Part shown: positions 34,937-43,483 of the stretch, in pieces
How positions within the stretch are numbered: position 1 is the stretch's first letter
Layout: each line of letters opens with the position of its first letter
From: Microbacterium profundi
Lineage (GTDB): Bacteria; Actinomycetota; Actinomycetes; Actinomycetales; Microbacteriaceae
Reading direction: 5' to 3'
NCBI RefSeq assembly: GCF_000763375.1
Contig: NZ_JPSY01000001.1
Coordinates: 124,001 to 188,000 of the forward strand
Length of the DNA: 64,000 nucleotides
The notes under the pieces: generated by a model
The model's database searches: none
What the model saw: the letters and a program-made list of their open reading frames with translations, nothing else
What the model was told of the DNA's origin: nothing
Program-made: the position numbers and the translations under genes

Positions 34937-35869
34937 ATGCATCGTGGCGAGGATGTCGATCACGAAGACGAGTGTCTGACCCTTGAGGTCTTCGTCGTTG
35001 ATCTCGCCCTCTCCGTATCCCGCTGCCGGCGGGACGACGACGAGCACCTGAGAGCCGACCTTCTGTCCGGCGAGTGCCTGGACGAACCCGGGAACGTAGC
35101 CGTTGCCCTCACTCGTGATCGGGGCGCCCTTCGCCCACGACGAGTCGAAGGTCTCGCCGGTCTCCCAGCCGACGCCGTGGTACTGGAGAAGCGTCGTGTC
35201 CCCATCGCCCACCGCGATGCCATCGCCCTGCTTCAGTACCGAGATCTGCACTTCTGTGGGAGCCGCGGCATCCGGAATCTCGACCGTGGGGGCACCGTCA
35301 TCGTCGAGCGTGACGACGGGCATGCCGGCGACCGGTGCCTGCTCCTCGCCCCATGCTGCGGTGGGGACCACGTCGAGGACGTCCAGCACGTAGTACTGCG
35401 CGGCCGCGTCCTCGGTCGTCGGGAAGACGATGGACAGGCGCGACCCGACACTCGCGCAGCCGATGAGCTGTCCGAGCGGCGCATCAGCGGTCAGCGCGGC
35501 AGGAAGCAGTTCTCCCTCGGTGTATCCCGCATCGCCGAGCCGCTCGCCCGTGTCGCCGTCGAATGCGCTCAAGGCGTAGCTGACGTAGTCGCCGTTGGCG
35601 GCCTTGTCACCGTCGCCCTCGCTGATGACCGTCCGCTGCGCCTCTTCAACCTTCTCGCCGAGCTGGAAGTTCGCCGTCGAAGCTGTGCCGAAGTCGCCTT
35701 CCACCTTCACTCCGTCAGAGGCATCACCCGGTTCGACGGTCGCCGAGCACAGGTCGGCGGCCGGAGCCTCGGTGTCGTCTGCGGTCGTGCCCTTCGTGCC
35801 AGAGCAGCCGGCCAGAATCATGGTCGCGACGGCGATGGTGGACAGAGCGATGAGCGGGCGATTGCGCAA
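34922..35869 (-). CDS. FKBP-type peptidyl-prolyl isomerase lipoprotein
   Basis: Exported lipoprotein (315 aa) that probably helps extracellular protein folding. The N-terminus is a signal peptide ending in the lipobox MILAGC, with Cys22 as the lipid site. A middle region of unknown fold is followed by a C-terminal FKBP domain (LQYHGVGWETGETFDSSW, GFVQALAGQKVGSQVLVVVPP, GYGEGE). I chose the TTG at 35869, which has GAGG upstream and gives a compact signal peptide. The ATG at 35905 would add 12 residues before the basic RNR start. A tandem repeat overlaps its stop. Confidence 0.82.
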   Translation of the reverse strand: MRNRPLIALSTIAVATMILAGCSGTKGTTADDTEAPAADLCSATVEPGDASDGVKVEGDFGTASTANFQLGEKVEEAQRTVISEGDGDKAANGDYVSYALSAFDGDTGERLGDAGYTEGELLPAALTADAPLGQLIGCASVGSRLSIVFPTTEDAAAQYYVLDVLDVVPTAAWGEEQAPVAGMPVVTLDDDGAPTVEIPDAAAPTEVQISVLKQGDGIAVGDGDTTLLQYHGVGWETGETFDSSWAKGAPITSEGNGYVPGFVQALAGQKVGSQVLVVVPPAAGYGEGEINDEDLKGQTLVFVIDILATMHPAAA

Positions 35870-36002
35870 AGTGAGACCTCGTGATCGTGGGGAGGGACAC
35901 TCCATGATGTCTTATTCGCCTTTGCCCTCGCTGAGAAGCATCCGGCGTCGGGGCGCATCGCACCGCACGCGTCGCATTCCACGGATGGCATGAATCGCGG
36001 AG

Positions 36003-36008
36003 TAGCCT
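36003..36008 (+). promoter_or_regulatory. -10 element of leaderless plsC transcript
   Basis: TAGCCT, 6 bases before ATG 36015. Confidence 0.55.
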
Positions 36009-36014
36009 GATCTG

Positions 36015-36818
36015 ATGACCTCTGAGCAGTCTGCCGTTCCCGAGCCGACCGAAGAATCGGATCAGGAGCAGACCAGGGAGGAAGCATCATCGCCGCGCAG
36101 AGCCGGCGCCGCATACGCGTTCGGACGAGCTGTGATCGGCTCGCTGGCACGGCTCGTCTACCGCCCGCGCGTCGAGGGACGCGACCGCGTCCCTCTCGAC
36201 GGCCCGGTCATCTTCGCGAGCAACCATCTGTCGTTCATCGACTCGATCGCGATCCCGGTCGCGGCGCCACGTCCGGTGCACTTCCTCGCCAAATCGGCGT
36301 ACTTCGAGGGCCCAGGGTTCAAGGGCGCCGTGTCGCGGACCTTCTTCCAGTCGATCGGTGCGATACCGGTGCGCCGCGGCGCCGGACAGGCCGCGCTCGA
36401 TGCGCTGGATCAGCAGCGTCTGCTGCTCGAGCAGGGACTGGCCGTCGCGCTCTACCCCGAAGGCACTCGCTCCACGGACGGCCGGCTCTACAAAGGGCGA
36501 ACCGGGGTGGCGTTCCTCGCGCTGCAGACCGGTGCACCCGTGGTTCCGGTCGGACTCGTCGGCACGGACATGGCAATGCCGAAAGGTGCGAAGATGCCTT
36601 CGCTCAGCGAGCGCATCACCGTCCGATTCGGGGATCCGATCGATGTGACGGTGCACGGCGCAGCCGGCAGCGGCAAGGCACGACGTCTCGCGACCGACGA
36701 GATCATGGCGGCGATCCACGCGCTCAGCGGCCAGGAACTCGCCGGCATGTACAACGAGCCCCCCGCTCAGGGCCCGATCGAGAAGATCAAACAGGCTCTT
36801 CCGCACGAGCGGCGCTGA
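36015..36818 (+). CDS. plsC: 1-acyl-sn-glycerol-3-phosphate acyltransferase
   Basis: Membrane-associated acyltransferase of phospholipid synthesis (267 aa). The catalytic HX4D motif is in NHLSFIDSIAI, and the glycerophosphate-binding motif is YPEGTRSTDGRLYKG. The block VPVGLVGTDMAMPKG is also typical. The first ~35 residues are acidic and disordered-looking. ATG 36015 lies 6 bases after TAGCCT. It is convergent with the OsmC gene, and a dispersed repeat begins at its stop codon. Confidence 0.88.
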   Translation: MTSEQSAVPEPTEESDQEQTREEASSPRRAGAAYAFGRAVIGSLARLVYRPRVEGRDRVPLDGPVIFASNHLSFIDSIAIPVAAPRPVHFLAKSAYFEGPGFKGAVSRTFFQSIGAIPVRRGAGQAALDALDQQRLLLEQGLAVALYPEGTRSTDGRLYKGRTGVAFLALQTGAPVVPVGLVGTDMAMPKGAKMPSLSERITVRFGDPIDVTVHGAAGSGKARRLATDEIMAAIHALSGQELAGMYNEPPAQGPIEKIKQALPHERR

Positions 36819-36820
36819 CC

Positions 36821-36840
36821 CTTCGACGGGCTCAGGGACC
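36821..36840 (+). repeat. Dispersed 20-bp repeat, copy 2
   Basis: CTTCGACGGGCTCAGGGACC begins two bases after the plsC stop, in the convergent spacer before the OsmC stop. Confidence 0.65.
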
Positions 36841-36857
36841 GGCCGGCCCGAGCGCCC

Positions 36858-37331
36858 TCAGCGAGACGTGACCGATGCCTCGTGGCGGACCGGGAAGTTC
36901 ACCGAGTTCGCGATGAAGCACATCCGGTGCGCGTCCTTGTGGGCGCTCTCGGCTGCCTCGATCATCGACGCATCCGCGACGACGACTTCAGGACGCAGCA
37001 GAACCTCGGTGAAGGCGCCTCCGCCTCTGCCGTCCTCGCGCATCACTCCGCTGGCGCGGTCGATGTAGGACACGACGACCACGCCTGCACCGACGCATGC
37101 ATGCAGATACGACAGCAGGTGGCACTCGGACAATGAGGCGATCAGCATGTCCTCAGGGTTCCAGCGCTCCGGATCACCGCGGAACGGCTTGTCGGCCGAC
37201 GCGAGCATGACCGGCTTGCCTTCGACCTCGATCGTGACGTCTCTGGAGTAGTCGCGGTACCCGCTCGTTCCGGTGCCGCGGTTGCCCTGCCAGGTGGCGG
37301 TGAGTGCGTACCGGTGTTCGCCGAGAGTCAT
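36858..37331 (-). CDS. OsmC family peroxiredoxin-like protein
   Basis: A 157-residue OsmC/Ohr-superfamily protein, which reduces organic hydroperoxides with a Cys pair. The N-terminal strand region has GYRDYSRDVTIEVEGK. The first Cys is in SLSECHLLSYLHAC and the second is in HRMCFIANSVNFPV. NPEDMLIASL is conserved. The protein fits the YhfA/OsmC branch, and its exact peroxide substrate is unknown. ATG 37331 lies 6 bases after CAGACT. It is divergent from the asparaginase, and a 10-bp direct repeat lies between them. Confidence 0.85.
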   Translation of the reverse strand: MTLGEHRYALTATWQGNRGTGTSGYRDYSRDVTIEVEGKPVMLASADKPFRGDPERWNPEDMLIASLSECHLLSYLHACVGAGVVVVSYIDRASGVMREDGRGGGAFTEVLLRPEVVVADASMIEAAESAHKDAHRMCFIANSVNFPVRHEASVTSR

Positions 37332-37350
37332 GAGGTCAGTCTGACACGGT

Positions 37351-37370
37351 GCGGCTCGGTGCGGCTCGGT
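37351..37370. repeat. Two 10-bp tandem repeats between divergent genes
   Basis: GCGGCTCGGT occurs twice in tandem, one helical turn apart, in the spacer of the OsmC gene and the asparaginase gene. It may be a regulator site. Confidence 0.35.
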
Positions 37371-37390
37371 GCCGTCGGCGACGTCGGCGT

Positions 37391-37396
37391 TAGGCT
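37391..37396 (+). promoter_or_regulatory. -10 element of leaderless asparaginase transcript
   Basis: TAGGCT, 6 bases before GTG 37403. Confidence 0.55.
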
Positions 37397-37402
37397 GGTG
37401 GC

Positions 37403-38398
37403 GTGCTGGAGACTTTCACTGTTGCGGATGCTGTCGAACTCGCCGTCGTCGAACGCAGCGGATTCATCGAATCCCGCCATGCCGGTTCGGCCATCGTCCT
37501 GTCGCCGGACGGAGATGTCGTGCGCCGGTTGGGAAACCCTGACGCGTTGGTCCTCCCCCGCTCCAGTCTGAAGCCGCTTCAGGCCATCGCATGCGTCACT
37601 GCGGGCGCCGAGCTGGCGGGTGAACAGCTGGCGATCTCCACGGCGAGTCACGTCGGCACCGATCGTCACGTCGATCTGGTCCGCGAGATCCTGACCGCCG
37701 GCGGTCTCACAGAAGACGACCTCGGCTGTCCCTCGACGTGGCCGCGAGACACCGGCACGCGCGACGAACTCGTCCGAGAGCACGGACGACCCACGCGCAT
37801 CCGGATGGACTGCTCCGGCAAGCATGCCGCGATGCTTCGCGCGTGCGTCGCCACCGGCTGGCCGACCGAGGGATATCTGCATCCGTCGCATCCGCTGCAG
37901 CTTCACATCCGCGAGGTGGTCGAACGCCTGAGCGGCGAGAAGATCGCGCACACGGCGGTGGACGGATGCGGTGCGCCGATCCACGCGATCACCCTCGCCG
38001 GGCTCGGACGTGCCATTCACCGGATCGGGTCCGCCTCCGAGCGATCGCCGTTCGCCCTGCATCGGGTCGCGGGCACCCTTGTCCGCGCTGTCAAGGAGAA
38101 CCCGTGGACGATCGAGGGCTCCGGACGAGCGGACACGATCGCGATCGAGACACTCGGCGTGTTCGCCAAGAGCGGTGCTGAAGGGATCATGACGATGGTC
38201 GCCCCTGACGGTACGACCGTCGTGCTCAAGATGCTCGACGGCGGCGCACGCGCACTCGTGATCGTCGCGGCGACACTGCTCGCTCGCGCCGGAGCACTGA
38301 GCGAAGCCGATCTGGCGACGCTCGCCAACGCACTTCCCCTCGCCGTCCTCGGCGGAGGGAGCGACGTCGGGATGATCCGTCCCGGCGCCGCCGTCTGA
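37403..38398 (+). CDS. Asparaginase (Rhizobium etli type II family)
   Basis: Asparaginase of the AnsA/ReAV-like family (331 aa), structurally unrelated to E. coli asparaginases. Catalytic-type residues are all present: Ser54 and Lys57 in RSSLKPLQ, Ser in STASHVG, Cys and Lys in MDCSGKHA, and Asp and Cys in VDGCGAP. It converts asparagine to aspartate and ammonia; with aspA and ald elsewhere in this window it fits amino-nitrogen catabolism. GTG 37403 lies 6 bases after TAGGCT. No signal peptide is visible, so it is cytoplasmic. Confidence 0.88.
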   Translation: MLETFTVADAVELAVVERSGFIESRHAGSAIVLSPDGDVVRRLGNPDALVLPRSSLKPLQAIACVTAGAELAGEQLAISTASHVGTDRHVDLVREILTAGGLTEDDLGCPSTWPRDTGTRDELVREHGRPTRIRMDCSGKHAAMLRACVATGWPTEGYLHPSHPLQLHIREVVERLSGEKIAHTAVDGCGAPIHAITLAGLGRAIHRIGSASERSPFALHRVAGTLVRAVKENPWTIEGSGRADTIAIETLGVFAKSGAEGIMTMVAPDGTTVVLKMLDGGARALVIVAATLLARAGALSEADLATLANALPLAVLGGGSDVGMIRPGAAV

Positions 38399-38451
38399 TG
38401 CCCTGACCCGGGGCAGTATCCCCTCAGAGTCGAGGGAGGAGAGGAGCCACG

Positions 38452-39564
38452 ATGAGGATCAGCGTCCCCACCGAGGTCAAGAACAACGAGTACCGTGTCG
38501 CTCTGACACCGGCGGGAGTGCACGATCTGGTGCGTTCCGGTCACGAGGTTTTCGTGCAGTCCGGAGCAGGCGTCGGCTCGTCCATGCCCGACGCCGAGTA
38601 CGCCGAAGCCGGCGCGACGATGCTGGACGACGCCGCAGAGGTCTGGGCGCGCGCCGAACTTCTGCTGAAGGTCAAGGAGCCGATCGCGAGTGAATACCAC
38701 CACTTCCGCGACGACCTCACCCTGTTCACTTACCTGCACCTGGCCGCCGACCGTCCGCTGACCGACCGGCTCCTCGCCGACCGCGTCACAGCGATCGCAT
38801 ACGAGACGGTGCAGCTTCCCGGAGGCGGGCTTCCGCTTCTCGCGCCGATGAGCGAGGTCGCCGGGCGGCTCGCCCCGCTCGTCGGCGCCAACACCCTGCT
38901 GCGCTCCAACGGCGGCCTCGGACTGCTCATGTCCGGCGTGCCGGGCACCCGACCGGCGACGGTCACAGTGATCGGCGGCGGCGTGGCCGGAGCGAACGCC
39001 GCGGTCATCGCGAGCGGCATGGGCGCGGATGTCACGATCTTCGACACGAACATCCCGAGACTGCGGATGCTGGACGACCACTTCGCTGGACGGGTGAAGA
39101 CGGCGGCCTCCAATCCGCTGGACCTGCGCCGCGCGGTGATCGACTCCGATCTCGTCATCGGATCGGTGCTGATCCCGGGTGCGCGGGCGCCGAAGCTCGT
39201 CACGAACGAGATGGTGGCCCAGATGCGACCCGGTAGCGTGCTCGTCGACATCGCCGTCGACCAGGGCGGCTGCTTCGAGGACACGCACCCGACAACGCAT
39301 GACAACCCGACGTTCGGGGTGCACGACACCGTGTTCTACTGCGTTGCGAACATGCCAGGGGCGGTGCCGAACACCTCGACCTCGGCTCTCACGAACGCGA
39401 CGTTGCCCTACGTGCGCCAGATCGCATCCCGCGGCTGGCGCGACGCGCTCGGCGCGGACGCCGCACTCGCAAGCGGACTCAACACCGCGAAGGGCGCCGT
39501 GATCAACGATGGCGTGGCAGTCGCCCACGGCCTGGAGGCGAGCGCGATCGCATCCGTGCTGTGA
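38452..39564 (+). CDS. ald: Alanine dehydrogenase
   Basis: NAD-dependent enzyme that interconverts L-alanine with pyruvate and ammonia (370 aa). The N-terminus is MRISVPTEVKNNEYRVALTPAGV, the catalytic region has LLKVKEP and FTYLHLA, and the NAD fold has VIGGGVAGANAAVIASGMGA. VDQGGCFEDTHPTTHDNPTF is also family-typical. A strong ribosome site (GGAGAGGAG) precedes ATG 38452. It follows the asparaginase gene after a 53-base gap, perhaps as one unit. Confidence 0.94.
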   Translation: MRISVPTEVKNNEYRVALTPAGVHDLVRSGHEVFVQSGAGVGSSMPDAEYAEAGATMLDDAAEVWARAELLLKVKEPIASEYHHFRDDLTLFTYLHLAADRPLTDRLLADRVTAIAYETVQLPGGGLPLLAPMSEVAGRLAPLVGANTLLRSNGGLGLLMSGVPGTRPATVTVIGGGVAGANAAVIASGMGADVTIFDTNIPRLRMLDDHFAGRVKTAASNPLDLRRAVIDSDLVIGSVLIPGARAPKLVTNEMVAQMRPGSVLVDIAVDQGGCFEDTHPTTHDNPTFGVHDTVFYCVANMPGAVPNTSTSALTNATLPYVRQIASRGWRDALGADAALASGLNTAKGAVINDGVAVAHGLEASAIASVL

Positions 39565-39597
39565 GATCCGGTGCGGAATCAGCCGTGCGCGCGCCCA

Positions 39598-42453
39598 TCA
39601 CCGCGAGGCGTCCAGTTCGGGGATGACGACGCGCTGCGGGGCGCGACCGTCATGGATCGTCCAGGCCCGGCCCGCATGCGGCTCGGCGAACGGCGGCAAC
39701 TCTCGGATGCTCGCGAATGACCGCAGCTCTCCCCCGCATTCGGCGAGGAACAGCATCTCGCCCTCGAGGCGAATCCGCTGCCACAGCGGCCACTGGCGCT
39801 GCCAGCTGTCGGCGTCGCCGATCAGTATCGTCGGCGCGGCCCCGGCTGAGATCGCGGCCCCCGGCACTCCGACGACCGGCAGCGCCGACGGAGCATCCTG
39901 ATGCTGATCCGCGACCGGCGAGACCACGTGATCGGGATAGGCGGCTCGCAGGCCCTCCACGACCCGTCGGACGCCGAGTGCGATCACGCCGACCACGCGC
40001 GCGGTCGGGGTCCACCGTTCCACGGCGCCGGTTCCGGAGGCATCCGTTTCGCCGGTTGCTTCAACCCAGACGACCTGCACCTCACGATCATCGACTCTGG
40101 CACGACCCGCCGGACGGTCGCGACGGTAGCCGTCGTTGTCCCCGCCTGCGGCGAGGTGCTCCATCTTGGTACCCATCCGCAGCAGCATCCGCGTCGGCAG
40201 TGCCTCGAGCACGCGTGCAGTCTGGCCGGACGCGCGCCCTGTCGTGATGACGACGGTGCATCCTCGCGCCGCAGCCGACCGCACCAGCTTCTCCATCCGT
40301 TCCAGGAACGCCTGCGCGTACTCCACCGGGAAGGCTGCGAGGAGCTGATCGAGGTCGTCGCACAGCACGAGTTCCGGTGCGTCCGCGCCGGCGTCGAGCA
40401 GCTCGGCCAGCGCATCCCAGGCGCGCTCGGGTTCGGCACGCAACAGCATCGACCGTGTGCTCTGGGTCGCCAGGGCGCGCAGCACAGACGTGCGCCCTGA
40501 GCTGCTGCCCCCGATCACGGCAAGCCCACGGTCGATTCCGGGCCGCAGCAGCATGGGTCTCTGACGCTGTCGTTCCGGCTCATCCGTGAGTCCGACCAGC
40601 AATGCGCCCTCGTGCGGGTAGGCGGTGACCAGCTCATCGAGATCGAGCCTTCGTGGCAACGGCGCGAGCCACGGGCTCGCCGGCTCGCCGGCGTCAGACC
40701 AGCGGGCGCCGATCTGGCGCAGGTCGCCCGCACCCGTGAGAGCGACACGCACGGCCACCGCTGCCGTGTCCTGCGGACGCCGGACGAATGCGAGGCCCCT
40801 GGAGGCCGCGCCGCCCGGGAGCTCGGCCGCGTCATCGGATCCGATGACGAGTCGGCTGTCCGCGGCCTCGGTCACCCGCAGACTCACCCGAAGCGGACAG
40901 TTCGCCGCGAGCCCGTCACGGATGACACCGGCCGCTCGCTGCGTGCCGAGGATGAGGTGCATCCCGAGGGCTCTGCCACGGGCTGCGACGTCTGAGAACA
41001 CAGCGCCGAGGTCCGGATGCTCCTGCAGAAGCGCGGCGAACTCATCGACGACGATCACGAGTCGGCCGAGCCGACCAGACGCCTCGGAGACACTTCGCAC
41101 GCCGAGTTCGGCGAGCACCGCCTCGCGACGACGAAGCTCCGCCGTAAGGCTCTCCACTCCGCGCCGCGCGCCCTCCTCGTCGAGATCGGTGATCACCGCG
41201 GCGACGTGCGGAAGCGCCCGCAGCGGGTCGAATGCGGTGCCGCCCTTGAAGTCAGCCAGTACGAATGCCACCTCGTCCGGGCCGTGCGAGCGCGCCATCG
41301 AGGCGATCCAGGTCACGAGCAGTTCACTCTTGCCCGACCCGGTCATCCCCGTCACGATGGCGTGCGGGCCGTCCTCTACGAGGTCGAGCACGACGTCGGT
41401 GCTCTCTGTGCGACCGATCACGGCCGCAAGACCTGCACGGCCCGGCTCCGCAGTCATCGCAAGCTCACCCAGCGCCACCGCGTCCGGCAACTGTGCCGCC
41501 TCGCCCTCCCGTTCGGCGCTGCCCGCGGCGATCGCCATCGCCTGCGCGCGGGAGAGGCATTCCACAGCGATCCCCTCGATGCCTGCCGAGGTACGCAGCC
41601 GCGCTCGTGCCGGATCTGCGAAGTCGATGAGTGTCGTCACCCCCTCAGGCACTTCGCCATCCGTCTCGCACACGCGTATCTGCGCGGAAGCATCCGGACA
41701 TTCCTCATCCCCCACCACTACGGCGAGCCGCCACGCCCCGCGCCTGGGTCTTCCGGCGTGCGGAAAGCCTGCGAGCCCGAGCACCTCCAGTCCCCCGCCG
41801 ATGAGTGCGAGCTGTCCAGACGAATGACGCAGGCACAGCTGCACCACCAGCGCCCTCGCGGCAGCGCCGGCGACGGCCGCGGGTCCGCGCAGGCAGATTC
41901 CGCGTCCCATCGCGACGGCGATCGGAACGCCCTTCACCTGCGATGCGCGCTCTCTGAAGGCACGTGCGCGTTCGCCGTCATCGCCGGTCACCCGGAGCGC
42001 ACTGCGCCTGGCGCCTGAACCGACGACGATCGGTGTCGAATCGTCGATCGGCCGAAGATCGCGCAGGGGCGCATCCACGACGGACGCGGCCGCGTCCGGA
42101 TGGACACGCCGCAGCTCACGACGTTCGGTCTGATGCCGTCGCATGAGGTCCTGCTCTGCGCGACGCCACCCGGCCGTCTCGTCATCGGCTGCGGCCCGTC
42201 GTTCGCGGCGTCGAGTGCGCAGACCGTCCAGCAGCGAAGCGCCGATCATCAGCGGGCCGAGCGCCGCGAAAGCGAGTGAGAATATCGATCCGGTGATGAG
42301 CCAGAGCACGATGCCCGCGGCGATCGGCACGACGGCGGCGAGCACCGGTACGGACTGCCGTCGTGGCTCGGCGGCAGCAGCGGGAAGCGTGAGCGGTTCG
42401 AGGTCCATGACCTCATTGCACGGCATCCGAACACGGCGGATGCCGTTGTCCAC
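39598..42453 (-). CDS. FtsK/SpoIIIE ATPase, type VII secretion EccC-like
   Basis: Membrane-anchored AAA+ motor-type ATPase (951 aa). Two N-terminal membrane helices (VLAAVVPIAAGIVLWLI, IFSLAFAALGPLMIGASLL) are followed by a cytosolic part. The first FtsK domain has an intact P-loop GMTGSGKS (Lys375) and Walker B VIVVDEFAAL. The second has GGSSSGRT, with Arg654 in place of the P-loop Lys, and LVLCDDLDQLL. This resembles EccC/EssC of type VII secretion, but there are only two ATPase domains and no WXG100 or other ESX genes nearby. Start is uncertain: GTG 42453, or ATG at 42426 or 42408. It follows a phosphatase gene by 12 bases. Confidence 0.8.
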   Translation of the reverse strand: MDNGIRRVRMPCNEVMDLEPLTLPAAAAEPRRQSVPVLAAVVPIAAGIVLWLITGSIFSLAFAALGPLMIGASLLDGLRTRRRERRAAADDETAGWRRAEQDLMRRHQTERRELRRVHPDAAASVVDAPLRDLRPIDDSTPIVVGSGARRSALRVTGDDGERARAFRERASQVKGVPIAVAMGRGICLRGPAAVAGAAARALVVQLCLRHSSGQLALIGGGLEVLGLAGFPHAGRPRRGAWRLAVVVGDEECPDASAQIRVCETDGEVPEGVTTLIDFADPARARLRTSAGIEGIAVECLSRAQAMAIAAGSAEREGEAAQLPDAVALGELAMTAEPGRAGLAAVIGRTESTDVVLDLVEDGPHAIVTGMTGSGKSELLVTWIASMARSHGPDEVAFVLADFKGGTAFDPLRALPHVAAVITDLDEEGARRGVESLTAELRRREAVLAELGVRSVSEASGRLGRLVIVVDEFAALLQEHPDLGAVFSDVAARGRALGMHLILGTQRAAGVIRDGLAANCPLRVSLRVTEAADSRLVIGSDDAAELPGGAASRGLAFVRRPQDTAAVAVRVALTGAGDLRQIGARWSDAGEPASPWLAPLPRRLDLDELVTAYPHEGALLVGLTDEPERQRQRPMLLRPGIDRGLAVIGGSSSGRTSVLRALATQSTRSMLLRAEPERAWDALAELLDAGADAPELVLCDDLDQLLAAFPVEYAQAFLERMEKLVRSAAARGCTVVITTGRASGQTARVLEALPTRMLLRMGTKMEHLAAGGDNDGYRRDRPAGRARVDDREVQVVWVEATGETDASGTGAVERWTPTARVVGVIALGVRRVVEGLRAAYPDHVVSPVADQHQDAPSALPVVGVPGAAISAGAAPTILIGDADSWQRQWPLWQRIRLEGEMLFLAECGGELRSFASIRELPPFAEPHAGRAWTIHDGRAPQRVVIPELDASR

Positions 42454-42467
42454 AGCTCCGCGGAGCT
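42454..42467. repeat. 14-bp palindrome at the phosphatase-ATPase junction
   Basis: AGCTCCGCGGAGCT is a perfect dyad. It overlaps the stop of the PP2C gene and ends directly before the GTG start of the EccC-like gene. It could form a small hairpin that affects coupling. Confidence 0.4.
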
Positions 42468-43326
42468 ATTCTTCGGTGGGCTCCGCTGTGGAGGAAGATT
42501 CGGAGGATGATTCGTCTTCGGTCGTGACCGCGTCATCACCTGCGGCAGGAGCGTGCCCCGGCCGCTCCACCTGAACGACGATGAGCGTCACATTGTCGCG
42601 GCCGCCGTTCTCCAGCGCCGCAGCCAGCATCGCGTCAGCGGCGACTGCGGGGTCCGCCTGCTCACGCAGGAAATGCTGGATGCCGTAATCGGTGAGCTCC
42701 TTGGTCAATCCGTCGGAGCAGATCACGAACCGGTCACCGTCGAGCACCTCGATTCCGAGGTAGTCCGGCGGCGTGAGCTCGCTCGCCCCGACAGCGCGTG
42801 TGATGACGTTGCTATAGGGGTGGCTCTCCGCCTCCTCCGCGCTGAGCCGTCCCGAGCTGATCAGCTCCTGCACCACGGAATGGTCGGTCGTGACCTGAAC
42901 CAGCCGCTCATCACGAAGCAGATAGACACGGGAATCGCCGATATTGAGCGAAACCCACCGGGGTTCGTCGTCCGTCGTGTCGAAGAAGATGCCGGTGAGA
43001 GTAGTACCGGTTCCTTCGTCAGTGGTCTCCGGGTGCGAGGCGATGTCGCCCACAGCCTGCGTGAGGGCATTCTCGATGGCAGCGGTGCCGACCTCGCCGG
43101 AGTCGACGACCTCCTGCAGGCGCGTGATCGTACTCTGACTCGCGATCTCCCCGCCCGCGTGCCCGCCCATGCCGTCTGCCACGACGAACAGCGGGTACTG
43201 CGCCAGGAACGCATCCTGATTGTTGTCCCGGCGACGCCCGGTATCGGTCACTCCAGCCCAGACCAGGACGATCTCCCCGCCGTCCGGGGCCGCGACGCGA
43301 TGGGTCTGCGTGGACGTCTCAGACAA
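42466..43326 (-). CDS. PP2C-family Ser/Thr protein phosphatase
   Basis: Metal-dependent phosphatase of the PPM/PP2C family (286 aa). Metal and catalytic motifs are RRRDNNQDAFL, VVADGMGGHAGGE, GTGTTLTGIFF, GDSRVYLLR, ICSDGLTKEL and RDNVTLIVV. The C-terminal tail is acidic and Ser/Glu-rich (about 30 residues), probably disordered. The TTG at 43326 is chosen because GGAGGAA sits at ideal spacing. Its partner kinase is not in this window. It is co-directional with the EccC-like ATPase and may regulate it. Confidence 0.87.
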   Translation of the reverse strand: MSETSTQTHRVAAPDGGEIVLVWAGVTDTGRRRDNNQDAFLAQYPLFVVADGMGGHAGGEIASQSTITRLQEVVDSGEVGTAAIENALTQAVGDIASHPETTDEGTGTTLTGIFFDTTDDEPRWVSLNIGDSRVYLLRDERLVQVTTDHSVVQELISSGRLSAEEAESHPYSNVITRAVGASELTPPDYLGIEVLDGDRFVICSDGLTKELTDYGIQHFLREQADPAVAADAMLAAALENGGRDNVTLIVVQVERPGHAPAAGDDAVTTEDESSSESSSTAEPTEE

Positions 43327-43439
43327 AGGGTTCCTCCGGGTTGGATGCGGCGGTGCGAGTGGCCGCAGGATTCTCACACATAGTAGTGGAACTACGACAT
43401 GGCCATGTGTCCACGCTATCGGAATCTCCGCCGGGTACG

Positions 43440-43475
43440 ACGAAGGACCCCCGATCACGATCGAGGGTCCTTCGT
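43440..43475 (-). terminator. Hairpin terminator downstream of the DUF5684-like gene
   Basis: Arms of 11 bases (ACGAAGGACCC and its complement) plus an inner 5-bp stem around a 2-base loop, beginning 9 bases after the stop of the membrane protein gene. It separates that gene from the phosphatase gene. Confidence 0.65.
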
Positions 43476-43483
43476 TCAGCTCA

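Noticed and set aside
42454..42467. Palindrome as a restriction-modification or replication site
   Set aside because: A single 14-bp dyad at a gene junction fits a chance or coupling hairpin better. There are no DnaA boxes or origin genes nearby.
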